Source: Acidocella aminolytica 101 = DSM 11237 (GTDB taxonomy: Bacteria; Pseudomonadota; Alphaproteobacteria; Acetobacterales; Acetobacteraceae). Taken from it: a stretch of 64,000 nt of DNA. Positions 20,303-27,917 of the stretch are shown here, one piece after another. The first letter of the stretch is position 1; each line of letters opens with the position of its first letter. The DNA lies in the NCBI RefSeq assembly GCF_900129125.1, contig NZ_FQVJ01000005.1, positions 88,048 through 152,047 on the forward strand, read 5' to 3'. The notes under the pieces are model-generated. The model was given only the letters and a program-made list of their open reading frames with translations. It ran no database searches and was not told where the DNA came from. The position numbers were made by a program, and so were the translations under genes.

Positions 20303-23023
20303 ATGCCGGTGCCATTTTCCGCCGAAGATTTTGATCGTGTATTCGATTCCGCCATTCTCCGGCGCGCCCAGAGTGTTATGGCTCTGGGCTTTGTGAAGGA
20401 TGTGAAACTGGTGGGCGATACCATTGAAGGTGTCGTCGAGGATATGGATGGTACCAGGCGAACCACCTCCATCACGCCGGAAAGAAAGGGCAGCCGCGTC
20501 TCTTTCGCCGAGCGTGAATGTTCCTGCGGAGAGCGCGGGTGCCGGCATCTGGCCGCCACGGCGCTGTCCGCGCTTGCGAAATTCACCGAGTTGCGCAAGC
20601 CGGAGCCGAAGAGCCTGATCGATACCGTAATTCCCGCAGCGGAGCGCACATATACGCCACCGCCAGCACGCCCGCGCCTGACCGGACGGCGCGCTCGCCC
20701 GGCCGCGACCCTGCTGACTGTGGTGCCTGAAGCGCCGGAGCCGGGAGCGACCGTACTGGAACGCGAGGCAACCCCGGTGATTCGGCTGCGCCGCGTAGCC
20801 GGACCGGATGAGTTCAACCGCCAACGTATGATCGACGTACTGACGCTGGATTTCGATTACGGTGGCGTGCGAGTGGATGGCTCGGACGAAAGCCAGTTTT
20901 TGCGTATCCGCTCGGGCGGGCAGATTGTGTTTATCCGCCGTGATCCAGCCGCCGAGGCCGAGGCGCTGGATGTGCTGCGCCCCGATGGCTTTGTGCAGAT
21001 GCGCGTAGCGGACGGCAAAGCAGCCCGAGGCCAGCGCGTCCTGGTGTTCCGTGGCGAGGAAGCGGCGGCGAAATGGCACCACTTTATTGCCGTGCGCGTA
21101 CCGGAGCTGACGGCTTTGGGCTGGCAGACGCAGATTGACGCGAATTTTGGCCCGCAGATGGCCGACAATGTCGGCAACCTGGACGTGGTGGTGCAGGATG
21201 CTGACAAAGGCAGCTTCAGCCTGGAATTCGGCATCGAGATCGACGGCGAGCGGCATGCGCTACTGCCAATTCTGGAGCATCTGCTGGCGCGTGGCGGGAT
21301 TGAGGCGGCACAGATCGTGGACGGGGAGATTATCACCTCGCTTGATGATGGCCGCGTGATCAAGCTGCCCGCCGACCGTATCAAACGCCTGTTGAATGTG
21401 ATGGGCGATCTGATCGAGGCCGCCGGCCGCACCGCTGAAAAGAATCTGGTGCTACCCGTCGGTGCGGCCTCCACGGTGCTGGACCTGGAGGATGTGCTGA
21501 CAACCTCCTGGCAGAATGCGGCGGATATCGAGGCGTATGTGGAGCGGTTCCGGGGCGAGCCGGAAATTATTCCGGTCGAGGTGCCCAAGGCGTTCAAAGG
21601 CTCGCTGCGGCCGTATCAGCAGCATGGCGTGGACTGGCTGCAGCATTTGGCCAGCCATGGGCTCGGCGCGTTTCTGGCCGATGATATGGGGCTGGGTAAG
21701 ACCGCCCAGACCATCGCCCATATCTGCGTGGAACATGCCGAGGGCCGCTTGACCGCACCGGCGCTGATTGTTGTGCCGACCTCGCTGGTGGCGAACTGGA
21801 CCGCCGAGCTGCGGAAATTCGCGCCGCACCTGAAAACTGAGGTGCTGCACGGCATGGAGCGGCATGAGAAGCGCGATAATCTGGACGACACCCATGTGGT
21901 GGTGACCACCTACACGGTGCTGACACGCGATATTGAGTTCATGAAACCCCTGCCCTGGCATCAGGTGGTGCTGGATGAGGCGCAGGCCATTAAGTCCCCC
22001 GAGGCGCGAGCCACGCGGGCCGTGTGCCAGCTGAAGGCGGAGAATAAGATCTGCCTCTCGGGTACGCCGATTGAGAATAACCTGGATGAGCTATGGTCGC
22101 AGTTCGCGTTTCTGATGCCCGGCCTGCTGGGCGACCGGCGCGGCTTTACCAAGCGCTTCCGCACGCCGATTGAAAAGAACGGCGACCCGGTGGTGCGCGG
22201 GCAGCTTATCAGCCGGATTCAGCCGTTTATTCTGCGCCGCACGAAGCAGGAGGTGGCGACCGAACTGCCGCCCAAACATACCATTCTGCGCCGTATCGAC
22301 CTCGCGCCCGACCAGCGAGAGCTTTACGAGACCATTCGCGGCACGTTGTATGAAACCGTAAAGGAGCAGATGGCCGAGCGCACCTTGGCGCAAAGCCGGG
22401 TGATTGTGCTGGATGCGCTATTGAAGCTGCGTCAGGCTTGCTGTGACCCGCGCCTGGTGAAGCTGGGGGATTCGCGCGGCACGGAAAGCTCTGCCAAGCT
22501 AGATGACCTGATGGAGATGGTGCAGGAACTGATCCCCGAAGGGCGGCGGATTCTGGTGTTCTCGCAGTTCACCTCCATGCTGGACCTTATCAAACCCCGG
22601 CTGGATGAGGCGGGGATATCTTTTGTGGAACTGCGCGGCGACACACGTGACCGCGCCACCCCGGTGCAGCGGTTTGAGGCCGGGGAAGTACCCTTGTTCC
22701 TGATCTCGTTGAAGGCAGGCGGGCGCGGGCTGAACCTGACCTCGGCGGATACGGTGATCCATTATGACCCATGGTGGAACCCTGCGATCGAGGCGCAGGC
22801 TTCTGACCGCGCTCACCGTATCGGCCAAACGAAATCCGTATTCGTATACAAGCTGATCGCCACCGATACGGTGGAAGAGCGGATTTTGGAATTGCAGCAG
22901 CGCAAGGCCGAGTTGGCGAGCATTGCATTCCATGAAAATGGCGGGATGGCATTCAATTCCGACGATATCGACTTCTTGTTTGGGCGGGACCAGGCTGCGG
23001 ACGCGGAAGCCGAGGCGGCCTGA
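20303..23023 (+). CDS. SWIM-domain SNF2 family helicase/ATPase
   Basis: A 906-residue Swi2/Snf2 ATPase expected to translocate on DNA and remodel protein-DNA or polymerase complexes, as the RapA/HepA group does. The N-terminus has a SWIM zinc motif CSCGERGCRH (C73, C75, C80, H82). The helicase core starts near 430. Motif I is DDMGLGKTAQT (about 462), motif II LDEAQAIKS (about 557, DEAQ box) and motif III LSGTPIENNLDELW. The second lobe has ILVFSQFTSMLDLI, LKAGGRGLNLTSADTV and DRAHRIGQTKSVFVYKL. No restriction or defence genes adjoin it, so a housekeeping role is more likely. A terminator-like hairpin follows. Confidence 0.9.
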   Translation: MPVPFSAEDFDRVFDSAILRRAQSVMALGFVKDVKLVGDTIEGVVEDMDGTRRTTSITPERKGSRVSFAERECSCGERGCRHLAATALSALAKFTELRKPEPKSLIDTVIPAAERTYTPPPARPRLTGRRARPAATLLTVVPEAPEPGATVLEREATPVIRLRRVAGPDEFNRQRMIDVLTLDFDYGGVRVDGSDESQFLRIRSGGQIVFIRRDPAAEAEALDVLRPDGFVQMRVADGKAARGQRVLVFRGEEAAAKWHHFIAVRVPELTALGWQTQIDANFGPQMADNVGNLDVVVQDADKGSFSLEFGIEIDGERHALLPILEHLLARGGIEAAQIVDGEIITSLDDGRVIKLPADRIKRLLNVMGDLIEAAGRTAEKNLVLPVGAASTVLDLEDVLTTSWQNAADIEAYVERFRGEPEIIPVEVPKAFKGSLRPYQQHGVDWLQHLASHGLGAFLADDMGLGKTAQTIAHICVEHAEGRLTAPALIVVPTSLVANWTAELRKFAPHLKTEVLHGMERHEKRDNLDDTHVVVTTYTVLTRDIEFMKPLPWHQVVLDEAQAIKSPEARATRAVCQLKAENKICLSGTPIENNLDELWSQFAFLMPGLLGDRRGFTKRFRTPIEKNGDPVVRGQLISRIQPFILRRTKQEVATELPPKHTILRRIDLAPDQRELYETIRGTLYETVKEQMAERTLAQSRVIVLDALLKLRQACCDPRLVKLGDSRGTESSAKLDDLMEMVQELIPEGRRILVFSQFTSMLDLIKPRLDEAGISFVELRGDTRDRATPVQRFEAGEVPLFLISLKAGGRGLNLTSADTVIHYDPWWNPAIEAQASDRAHRIGQTKSVFVYKLIATDTVEERILELQQRKAELASIAFHENGGMAFNSDDIDFLFGRDQAADAEAEAA

Positions 23024-23029
23024 GTTCAG

Positions 23030-23064
23030 AACGCCGCCTTACCCAAACAAGGCGGCGTTTGAGA
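23030..23064 (+). terminator. Putative intrinsic terminator after the SNF2 gene
   Basis: AACGCCGCCTT and AAGGCGGCGTT form an 11-bp perfect stem with an 8-base loop directly after the stop codon. The tail TGAGACCTTTT is weak in T. Confidence 0.6.
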
Positions 23065-23097
23065 CCTTTTGCGAGTCGTTTTGGAGGATCCACAGCC

Positions 23098-23919
23098 ATG
23101 GGTAAGCTGGTCTGGCTCGCCTCCTACCCGAAATCCGGTAATACCTGGGTGAGGGCTTTTCTACATAATTACATCGTCAATGCCGAGACACCGCACAGCA
23201 TTAATAATCTGGTAGATTTTTCCGTGGCTGAATGCGCCATGGGGTTTTTTGGTACGCCGGGTGAGGTGCTGAGCCCGCGTGAGGTACAGGCCAGGCGCCC
23301 GCAAGCGCATGAGACACTCACCAAGCTCCACCCGGATCTGGTGTTCGTGAAAACGCACAACGCCAACCTCACTTTGCACAACGTGCCGCTTTGCACGCCC
23401 ACCCTCACCGCCGGGGCAATTTATATTGTGCGCGATCCCAGGGATGTGGCGCTCTCTTACGCAGCGTTCACGGGCAAAAATGTCGATGAGATTATTGAGT
23501 TCATGGGCCAGGATGGGGCGGCCAATGCCAGCGATGGGGTTCAAGTGTTTGAACTACTCTCCTCCTGGTCACAACATGCGCTCTCTTGGGTGTCCACCCC
23601 GCGCCGGCTGTTGGTGCGTTACGAGGATTTGCTAGCCGACCCGGAGCGCGGATTCGGGCGGATGGTCCGATTTCTGGGCGGGACAAACGATAGGCCGGAG
23701 CTGGCACGGCTGCGCCGGGCGATTGAATTCAGCAGTTTTTCAACCCTTTCCGGCCAGGAAGCCCGGAATGGGTACCGGGCGGCGGGGGCGGCAGGCGGAA
23801 AATTTTTCCGCGCCGGGCAGGCTGGGGGCTGGCGGGACAGGCTAACACAAGCCCAAACTGCGAAAATCTGGGCCGCGCATGGTCACGTCATGGAAAAATT
23901 TGGTTATCCCCAGAAATAA
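23098..23919 (+). CDS. Sulfotransferase domain protein
   Basis: PAPS-dependent sulfotransferase family, 273 residues from the ATG at 23098, which follows TTGGAGGA. The 5'-phosphosulfate loop SYPKSGNTWVRAF lies at the N-terminus and the 3'-phosphate motif YIVRDPRDVALSYAAF near residue 110. YEDLLADPERGFGRMVRFL is the usual C-terminal element. No signal peptide. The acceptor cannot be told from sequence or context. Confidence 0.85.
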   Translation: MGKLVWLASYPKSGNTWVRAFLHNYIVNAETPHSINNLVDFSVAECAMGFFGTPGEVLSPREVQARRPQAHETLTKLHPDLVFVKTHNANLTLHNVPLCTPTLTAGAIYIVRDPRDVALSYAAFTGKNVDEIIEFMGQDGAANASDGVQVFELLSSWSQHALSWVSTPRRLLVRYEDLLADPERGFGRMVRFLGGTNDRPELARLRRAIEFSSFSTLSGQEARNGYRAAGAAGGKFFRAGQAGGWRDRLTQAQTAKIWAAHGHVMEKFGYPQK

Positions 23920-24054
23920 TTTCTCATCTGAATGGGCTGGGCTGGATTTAACATGACAATTCGGCGGCAACGGGACTAGCCTGAGAATCCGGGCAAGGCC
24001 CGCCTATGAAGGGGGTCACCCGGTTTTGTTGGCCAACAGCCATTAGGAGACACC

Positions 24055-24222
24055 ATGAACCTGCAATCGCGTCTCGAGGCCCTGAAAGGGCGGCATGCCA
24101 GCCTGGAAAGCCAGATCGCCGATGAAGACCGGCGGCCGCAACCGGATATGGCGGCGCTCTCACGCCTGAAGTTGGAGAAATTGCGGCTGAAGGAAGAAAT
24201 GGAGCGAATAAGAGCGCAGTAA
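24055..24222 (+). CDS. Small DUF465 (YdcH-like) coiled-coil protein
   Basis: A 55-residue protein with an ATG behind TTAGGAGA. It starts MNLQSRLEALKGRHASLE and ends EEMERIRAQ, with heptad-like Leu and charged positions in two helices. That is the DUF465/YdcH pattern, a small conserved protein of unknown function common in proteobacteria. It is followed nine bases later by a perfect terminator. Confidence 0.82.
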   Translation: MNLQSRLEALKGRHASLESQIADEDRRPQPDMAALSRLKLEKLRLKEEMERIRAQ

Positions 24223-24230
24223 ACGCATAC

Positions 24231-24262
24231 AAGAAGGGGGCCAAACGGCCCCCTTCTTCGTT
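24231..24262 (+). terminator. Strong intrinsic terminator between convergent genes
   Basis: AAGAAGGGGGCC and GGCCCCCTTCTT form a 12-bp perfect stem with an AAAC loop. T-rich sequence lies on both sides, so it can serve both the DUF465 gene and the convergent trcR gene. Confidence 0.9.
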
Positions 24263-24277
24263 GTCTCGGCGGCCGGG

Positions 24278-24853
24278 TCAGGCGGCTTCGTGATCCTCAC
24301 CACCCGGTGCGGGCGGCGGGGTAAGACCTTCGCGAGTCACGCGCTCATTGGCGGCGGCCACAGCGTCGTTAAGGTCAGACTGTTTGCACAGGCCGAGAAT
24401 CACCGGGTCGCGCGGCTTGATGTTGGCGCTGTTCCAGTGCGAACGGTCGCGGATTTTCTGGATGGTATCTTTGGTGGTGCCGAGCAGCTTCACGATTTGG
24501 GCATCGGTCAGATGCGGGTAGCTGCGCAGCAGGAAGGCGATGGCATCTGGACGGTCATTGCGCTTGGCAACAGGGGTATAGCGGCCACCCTTCTGCTTCT
24601 TGTTCATCTCCGGCTGCGGCAGCAGCTTGAGACGGCGGGAGGGGTCAGCTTCGCAACGCTGGATATCCGCGGCGGTCACTTGCTTGTTGGCCACCGGGTC
24701 ATACCCCACGATCCCTTGCGCGACTTCACCATCCGCGATGGCCTGGACTTCCAGCGGGTGCATACCGCAAAAGGCGGCAATCTGCTCGAAGGTCAGGCCG
24801 GTCTTGTCAATCAGCCAGACTGCGGTAGCTTTGGGCATCAAGGGCAAGGACAT
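24278..24853 (-). CDS. trcR: TrcR-type cell-cycle regulator, DUF1013
   Basis: A 191-residue member of the alphaproteobacterial DUF1013 family, which includes Caulobacter TrcR, a regulator associated with RNA polymerase and cell-cycle transcription. It has MPKATAVWLIDKTGLTFEQI at the N-terminus, AIADGEVAQGIVGYDPV, and the helix-turn-helix-like HLTDAQIVKLLGTTKDTIQ followed by RDRSHWNSANIKPRDPV. The ATG at 24853 is preceded by AAGGTG. The family assignment is firm; the regulatory role is by homology. Confidence 0.88.
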   Translation of the reverse strand: MSLPLMPKATAVWLIDKTGLTFEQIAAFCGMHPLEVQAIADGEVAQGIVGYDPVANKQVTAADIQRCEADPSRRLKLLPQPEMNKKQKGGRYTPVAKRNDRPDAIAFLLRSYPHLTDAQIVKLLGTTKDTIQKIRDRSHWNSANIKPRDPVILGLCKQSDLNDAVAAANERVTREGLTPPPAPGGEDHEAA

Positions 24854-24979
24854 GGATCGAACACCTTTTCTCGTTTCGGGCCGAGGCGCCCGGAACGGAC
24901 ATAGTTACTCGCTTCGGCCGCGCAAGTACAACTGGCGCGGCTTATCGAGCGCGCGCCACCCTCAGGTCAAGACCAATCC

Positions 24980-25183
24980 ATGACATTTTCAGAAGAAGAT
25001 CTCCCGCCCCGCAAGAAAAAATTGCTGGAACCGCCTGCGCTCGATAGCTTGGGCGTGGAAGAGCTGACACTCTATATTACAGAGCTGGAAGCCGAGATTA
25101 CCCGCGTGCGCGAGGCGATTAAGGCCAAGCAGGCTCATGCGGCCGCCGCATCTTTGTTCTTCAAGCCGCCCTCCGGGGCATGA
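24980..25183 (+). CDS. Small DUF1192 protein
   Basis: A 67-residue protein with the DUF1192 core LDSLGVEELTLYITELEAEI and a following charged helix, then an FFKPPSG tail. Conserved in alphaproteobacteria, function unknown. The stop overlaps the start of the Smr gene (ATGA at 25180), and the Smr gene overlaps the XRE gene the same way, so the three form a tight operon. Confidence 0.85.
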   Translation: MTFSEEDLPPRKKKLLEPPALDSLGVEELTLYITELEAEITRVREAIKAKQAHAAAASLFFKPPSGA

Positions 25184-25713
25184 GGCGGGCTAGCGCCATG
25201 GCGCGGCGGCGTGGTTTGACACAGGAGGACCGGGATTTATGGGCAGCCTATAGCCGGACCCTAACCCGGCTGATGCCCGGAAAATCAAGGCTTCCCGGGC
25301 CACCTGCCCCCCCTGCCCCAGCCGCGCCGCCGCCGGAGATGGAAGCCCCGCCCCCGCCTGTGAAGCGCCGGTCACCAGCTGCCGCGCTAGGGGTGAATGC
25401 CGCTCCGGCGGGGGTGGATAAATCTACCTGGGGCAAGTTCCGCGCCCAAAAGATCCGAGCCGAAGCGCGGCTGGACCTGCACGGCCACACAGCCGCACGG
25501 GCCCACCGGGAGGTGATGCAGTTTGTGGAGATGGCGCATGCCACAGGGCTGCGCTGCGTGGAGATCATTACCGGTAACGGCGAAATTCTAGCACGGGAGT
25601 TGCCCCATTGGCTGAACACCCCGAGCGTACGGCCGCTGATACTGGGCCTAGCCCACCCGCACGCCCGCAATAGCGGCGCGATCAGGGTGCTGCTGCGGCG
25701 CCGGCGGACATGA
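25180..25713 (+). CDS. Smr/MutS2-like domain protein
   Basis: 177 residues, or 171 if it starts at the ATG at 25198. A Pro/Ala-rich N-terminal linker precedes a C-terminal Smr domain starting at LDLHGHTAARAHREVMQF. CVEIITGNGEILARELPHWL is the conserved strand-turn; many relatives have TGKG where TGNG is found here. Smr domains are DNA or RNA nicking or binding modules. It overlaps both neighbours by four bases. Confidence 0.85.
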   Translation: MRRASAMARRRGLTQEDRDLWAAYSRTLTRLMPGKSRLPGPPAPPAPAAPPPEMEAPPPPVKRRSPAAALGVNAAPAGVDKSTWGKFRAQKIRAEARLDLHGHTAARAHREVMQFVEMAHATGLRCVEIITGNGEILARELPHWLNTPSVRPLILGLAHPHARNSGAIRVLLRRRRT

Positions 25714-26138
25714 CGCCGTTTGGGGAAAAGCTACGCGCCCTACGGCAGGAGCGCGGGCTGCTGCTGAAGGATATGGCGGCGGCGTTGCAAGTATCCTCAG
25801 CTTATCTTTCAGCGCTGGAACATGGGCGGCGGGGCGCGCCCTCGGCCGGGCTGATTCATCAGATCTGCCATTATTTCGGGCTGATCTGGGACGACGCGGA
25901 TGAGCTGACGGCGCTAGCTAAACAATCTCGCCCCCGGCTGAAGCTGAACAGCGCCGGTCTGACCGCAGAACAGACCGCCCTGGCCAACCGGCTGGCAAAG
26001 GAGTTGCGGAACCTGGACCCAGAGACAGTGCGGGCTATTCAGGCGGTGCTGGACCAGGCGCGGCCAGTTATGCCGCCAGCACCCCCCGCTCGCGCAAGGC
26101 GCCGAGCAAAGCCAGCAGTGGCAGGCCGAGTACCGTGA
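25710..26138 (+). CDS. XRE-family helix-turn-helix regulator
   Basis: A 142-residue DNA-binding protein. Residues 5-60 form the HTH: KLRALRQERGLLLKDMAAAL, then SSAYLSALEHGRRGAPS. The second half is helical, and the tail is basic (ARARRRAKPAV). Targets are unknown. It starts on the last base of the Smr gene and its last 71 bases overlap the convergent maf gene. Confidence 0.82.
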   Translation: MTPFGEKLRALRQERGLLLKDMAAALQVSSAYLSALEHGRRGAPSAGLIHQICHYFGLIWDDADELTALAKQSRPRLKLNSAGLTAEQTALANRLAKELRNLDPETVRAIQAVLDQARPVMPPAPPARARRRAKPAVAGRVP

Positions 26139-26664
26139 AATAATCGCCCTCGACACGGGTGAAAAGCTGCGCACCCGGCCCTTCAAGCCGATAAGCGCCA
26201 ACGCAATGCAGGATCTCCCCGGCCTCGGCGGCGAGATAAGCCTGCAGAAAATCTTCAGAAAAGCGGCGCATGGAAAGGTGAGCACTTTCCACATGCGTCC
26301 AGACCGGCGCGCCACCTTGCACAAGGCAGACGGCAGTGACGAGCTCATGCGTCTGGCCTGAAAGCGTCCGCAGATGGGTGGCAGCTTCCGGCAGGTCGCG
26401 GGGCTTGTCGTAGATTTTACCGCCGCAGACCAAAAGCTGATCCCCACCAATAACCAGCGCGTCCGGCTGCTGGCTGGAGACCGCCTGGGCCTTGGCCAGC
26501 GCCAGGGTGGAGGCCAACGCCGCGGGCGGGCCGGAGAAACCAACTTTGAGCGCCGCTTCATCCACCTGGGAGGGCGTAGCCTCAAACGGCACGGCGGCAC
26601 CGGCCAGCATGGCTTTGCGGCTGGCGGAGAGGCTGGCGAGGATCAGGCGTGGAGCTTCTGGCAC
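26068..26664 (-). CDS. maf: Maf family nucleotide pyrophosphatase
   Basis: House-cleaning nucleoside triphosphate pyrophosphatase, 198 residues. It has the family start LILASLSASRKAMLAGA, the block GGDQLLVCGGKIYDKP, and LSGQTHELVTAVCLVQGG. The 3' end overlaps the XRE gene on the other strand. The 5' end overlaps the AraC gene on the same strand by 22 bases, suggesting coupled translation. Confidence 0.88.
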   Translation of the reverse strand: MPEAPRLILASLSASRKAMLAGAAVPFEATPSQVDEAALKVGFSGPPAALASTLALAKAQAVSSQQPDALVIGGDQLLVCGGKIYDKPRDLPEAATHLRTLSGQTHELVTAVCLVQGGAPVWTHVESAHLSMRRFSEDFLQAYLAAEAGEILHCVGAYRLEGPGAQLFTRVEGDYFTVLGLPLLALLGALRERGVLAA

Positions 26665-27668
26665 GCTTGTCTGTAGCGCGCGGGGGAAAGGCCCGTCCAG
26701 CGCGTGAAGGCGCGAGAAAAGGCGCTGAGTTCCGAATAGCCCAGCAGCAAGGCCAGATCCGTGAAGGCGATGCCAGGCTGGGCGGCGTAGCTTTCCGCCA
26801 GCTCGCGGCGGATGCTTTGGGTGAGTTCGGAGAAATCCGCGCCTTCCAGCGCCAGGCGTCGGTAGAGCCCGGTGCGGCTGAGGCCCAGCCGGGCGGCGAC
26901 ATGGTCAATATTCGCCTCGCCACTGGCAAAGCCGGAACGGATCAAGCTGAGCACTTGGCCACGAAAATCTTCCGGCACGGTGTCAGCGGCCAAGCGGCGG
27001 AGCGTGGCCTCTAGCCCCGGCAGGCGGGGCGTGTTGGCGCCCGGCATGCGCATGGTGAGGACCGCGGCAGGAAAGAGAATGGCGTTGCGCCCGGCGGCGT
27101 AATAGACCGGGGCGTTGAAGGCGGCTTCCACCGCGAGGGCATCCGCCGCGCGCAGATGCTCGAACTGCACCTCCGTCGGAGCCCAGCTTGGCCCAATGCA
27201 GCGGCGAAAAATGCCAGTGAAGATGGCGATAGATAGTTCCGCATCCTGTCGGCGGTGGGTGATGCGACCATCAGTGATCTGATATTCCAGCGCCATCAGC
27301 CCGCCCCCAGCCCGCAGGCGCAGGGCGGAATGTTCCTGCAAGGCCGGGAAATGGGCGCATAAATTATGCAGCGCCGCCCCAAGCGTGGGCGAGGCCAGCA
27401 CCAGCGCGCCAAGCGGCCCCATCTGCTCTACCTGATATTGAAACCCGAAGCGCAGGCCGAAATCATCCGCGCCGGTCTGCCGGGCCGCAACCTCAAACAG
27501 ATGGCAATAATGATTCAGGTTGAGACGGATGGAGGGGTTTTCCAGCGCTGACAGGCGCAGCCGCGCGGCGCCGAAAACGCGCTCGGCATCGCCGCCGCAT
27601 TGGCCAATCACGCCGCCGACACCACAAGCCGCCGCGGCGGAAATGCGGGGTTCCATGCCCATGCCCAT
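26643..27668 (-). CDS. AraC-family regulator beside the amine oxidase
   Basis: 341 residues: an N-terminal arabinose-binding-like ligand domain (about 20-210) of the OruR/ArgR-like type and a C-terminal AraC HTH (about 235-335). The HTH includes VAARLGLSRTGLYRRLALEG and the second helix pair LALLLGYSELSAFSRAF followed by RWTGLSPARYR. The start is the ATG at 27668 behind GGAAGG, though two more in-frame ATGs follow within 12 bases. It diverges from the copper amine oxidase across 249 bases, so activating the oxidase-permease genes in response to an amine is a reasonable inference. Confidence 0.85.
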   Translation of the reverse strand: MGMGMEPRISAAAACGVGGVIGQCGGDAERVFGAARLRLSALENPSIRLNLNHYCHLFEVAARQTGADDFGLRFGFQYQVEQMGPLGALVLASPTLGAALHNLCAHFPALQEHSALRLRAGGGLMALEYQITDGRITHRRQDAELSIAIFTGIFRRCIGPSWAPTEVQFEHLRAADALAVEAAFNAPVYYAAGRNAILFPAAVLTMRMPGANTPRLPGLEATLRRLAADTVPEDFRGQVLSLIRSGFASGEANIDHVAARLGLSRTGLYRRLALEGADFSELTQSIRRELAESYAAQPGIAFTDLALLLGYSELSAFSRAFTRWTGLSPARYRQACQKLHA

Positions 27669-27796
27669 CGCCTTCCGAGAAACTTTGTTTATGATAAGGC
27701 ACGATTCATTTCAACAAAAAGCATCCGCATAATAAATAATCAAATGAAGCTTTCTTTTTATACAAACAAAAATACGAACGGATTTTTCAGATTAAT

Positions 27797-27813
27797 TTGA
27801 CGCCAAATGTCAA
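27797..27813. promoter_or_regulatory. Inverted repeat TTGAC-N7-GTCAA in the amine oxidase promoter region
   Basis: A perfect 5-bp inverted repeat with 7-base spacer lies about 105 bases before the amine oxidase ATG, next to an AT-rich stretch (27690-27800). It could be an operator, but AraC proteins usually bind direct repeats, so the binder is uncertain. Confidence 0.3.
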
Positions 27814-27917
27814 GCGATGTGGCGGTGGGATGCGATCTTATCACTCCCTGAAATTCAACAGGGACATGCCTGCCGCCCGATACGGATGGCGCGTATGAAA
27901 AACGAAGGAGTGTAAGG

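Noticed and set aside
23030..23064. Small RNA gene after the SNF2 helicase
   Set aside because: The hairpin directly follows the stop codon and has a terminator layout; nothing suggests an independent transcript.
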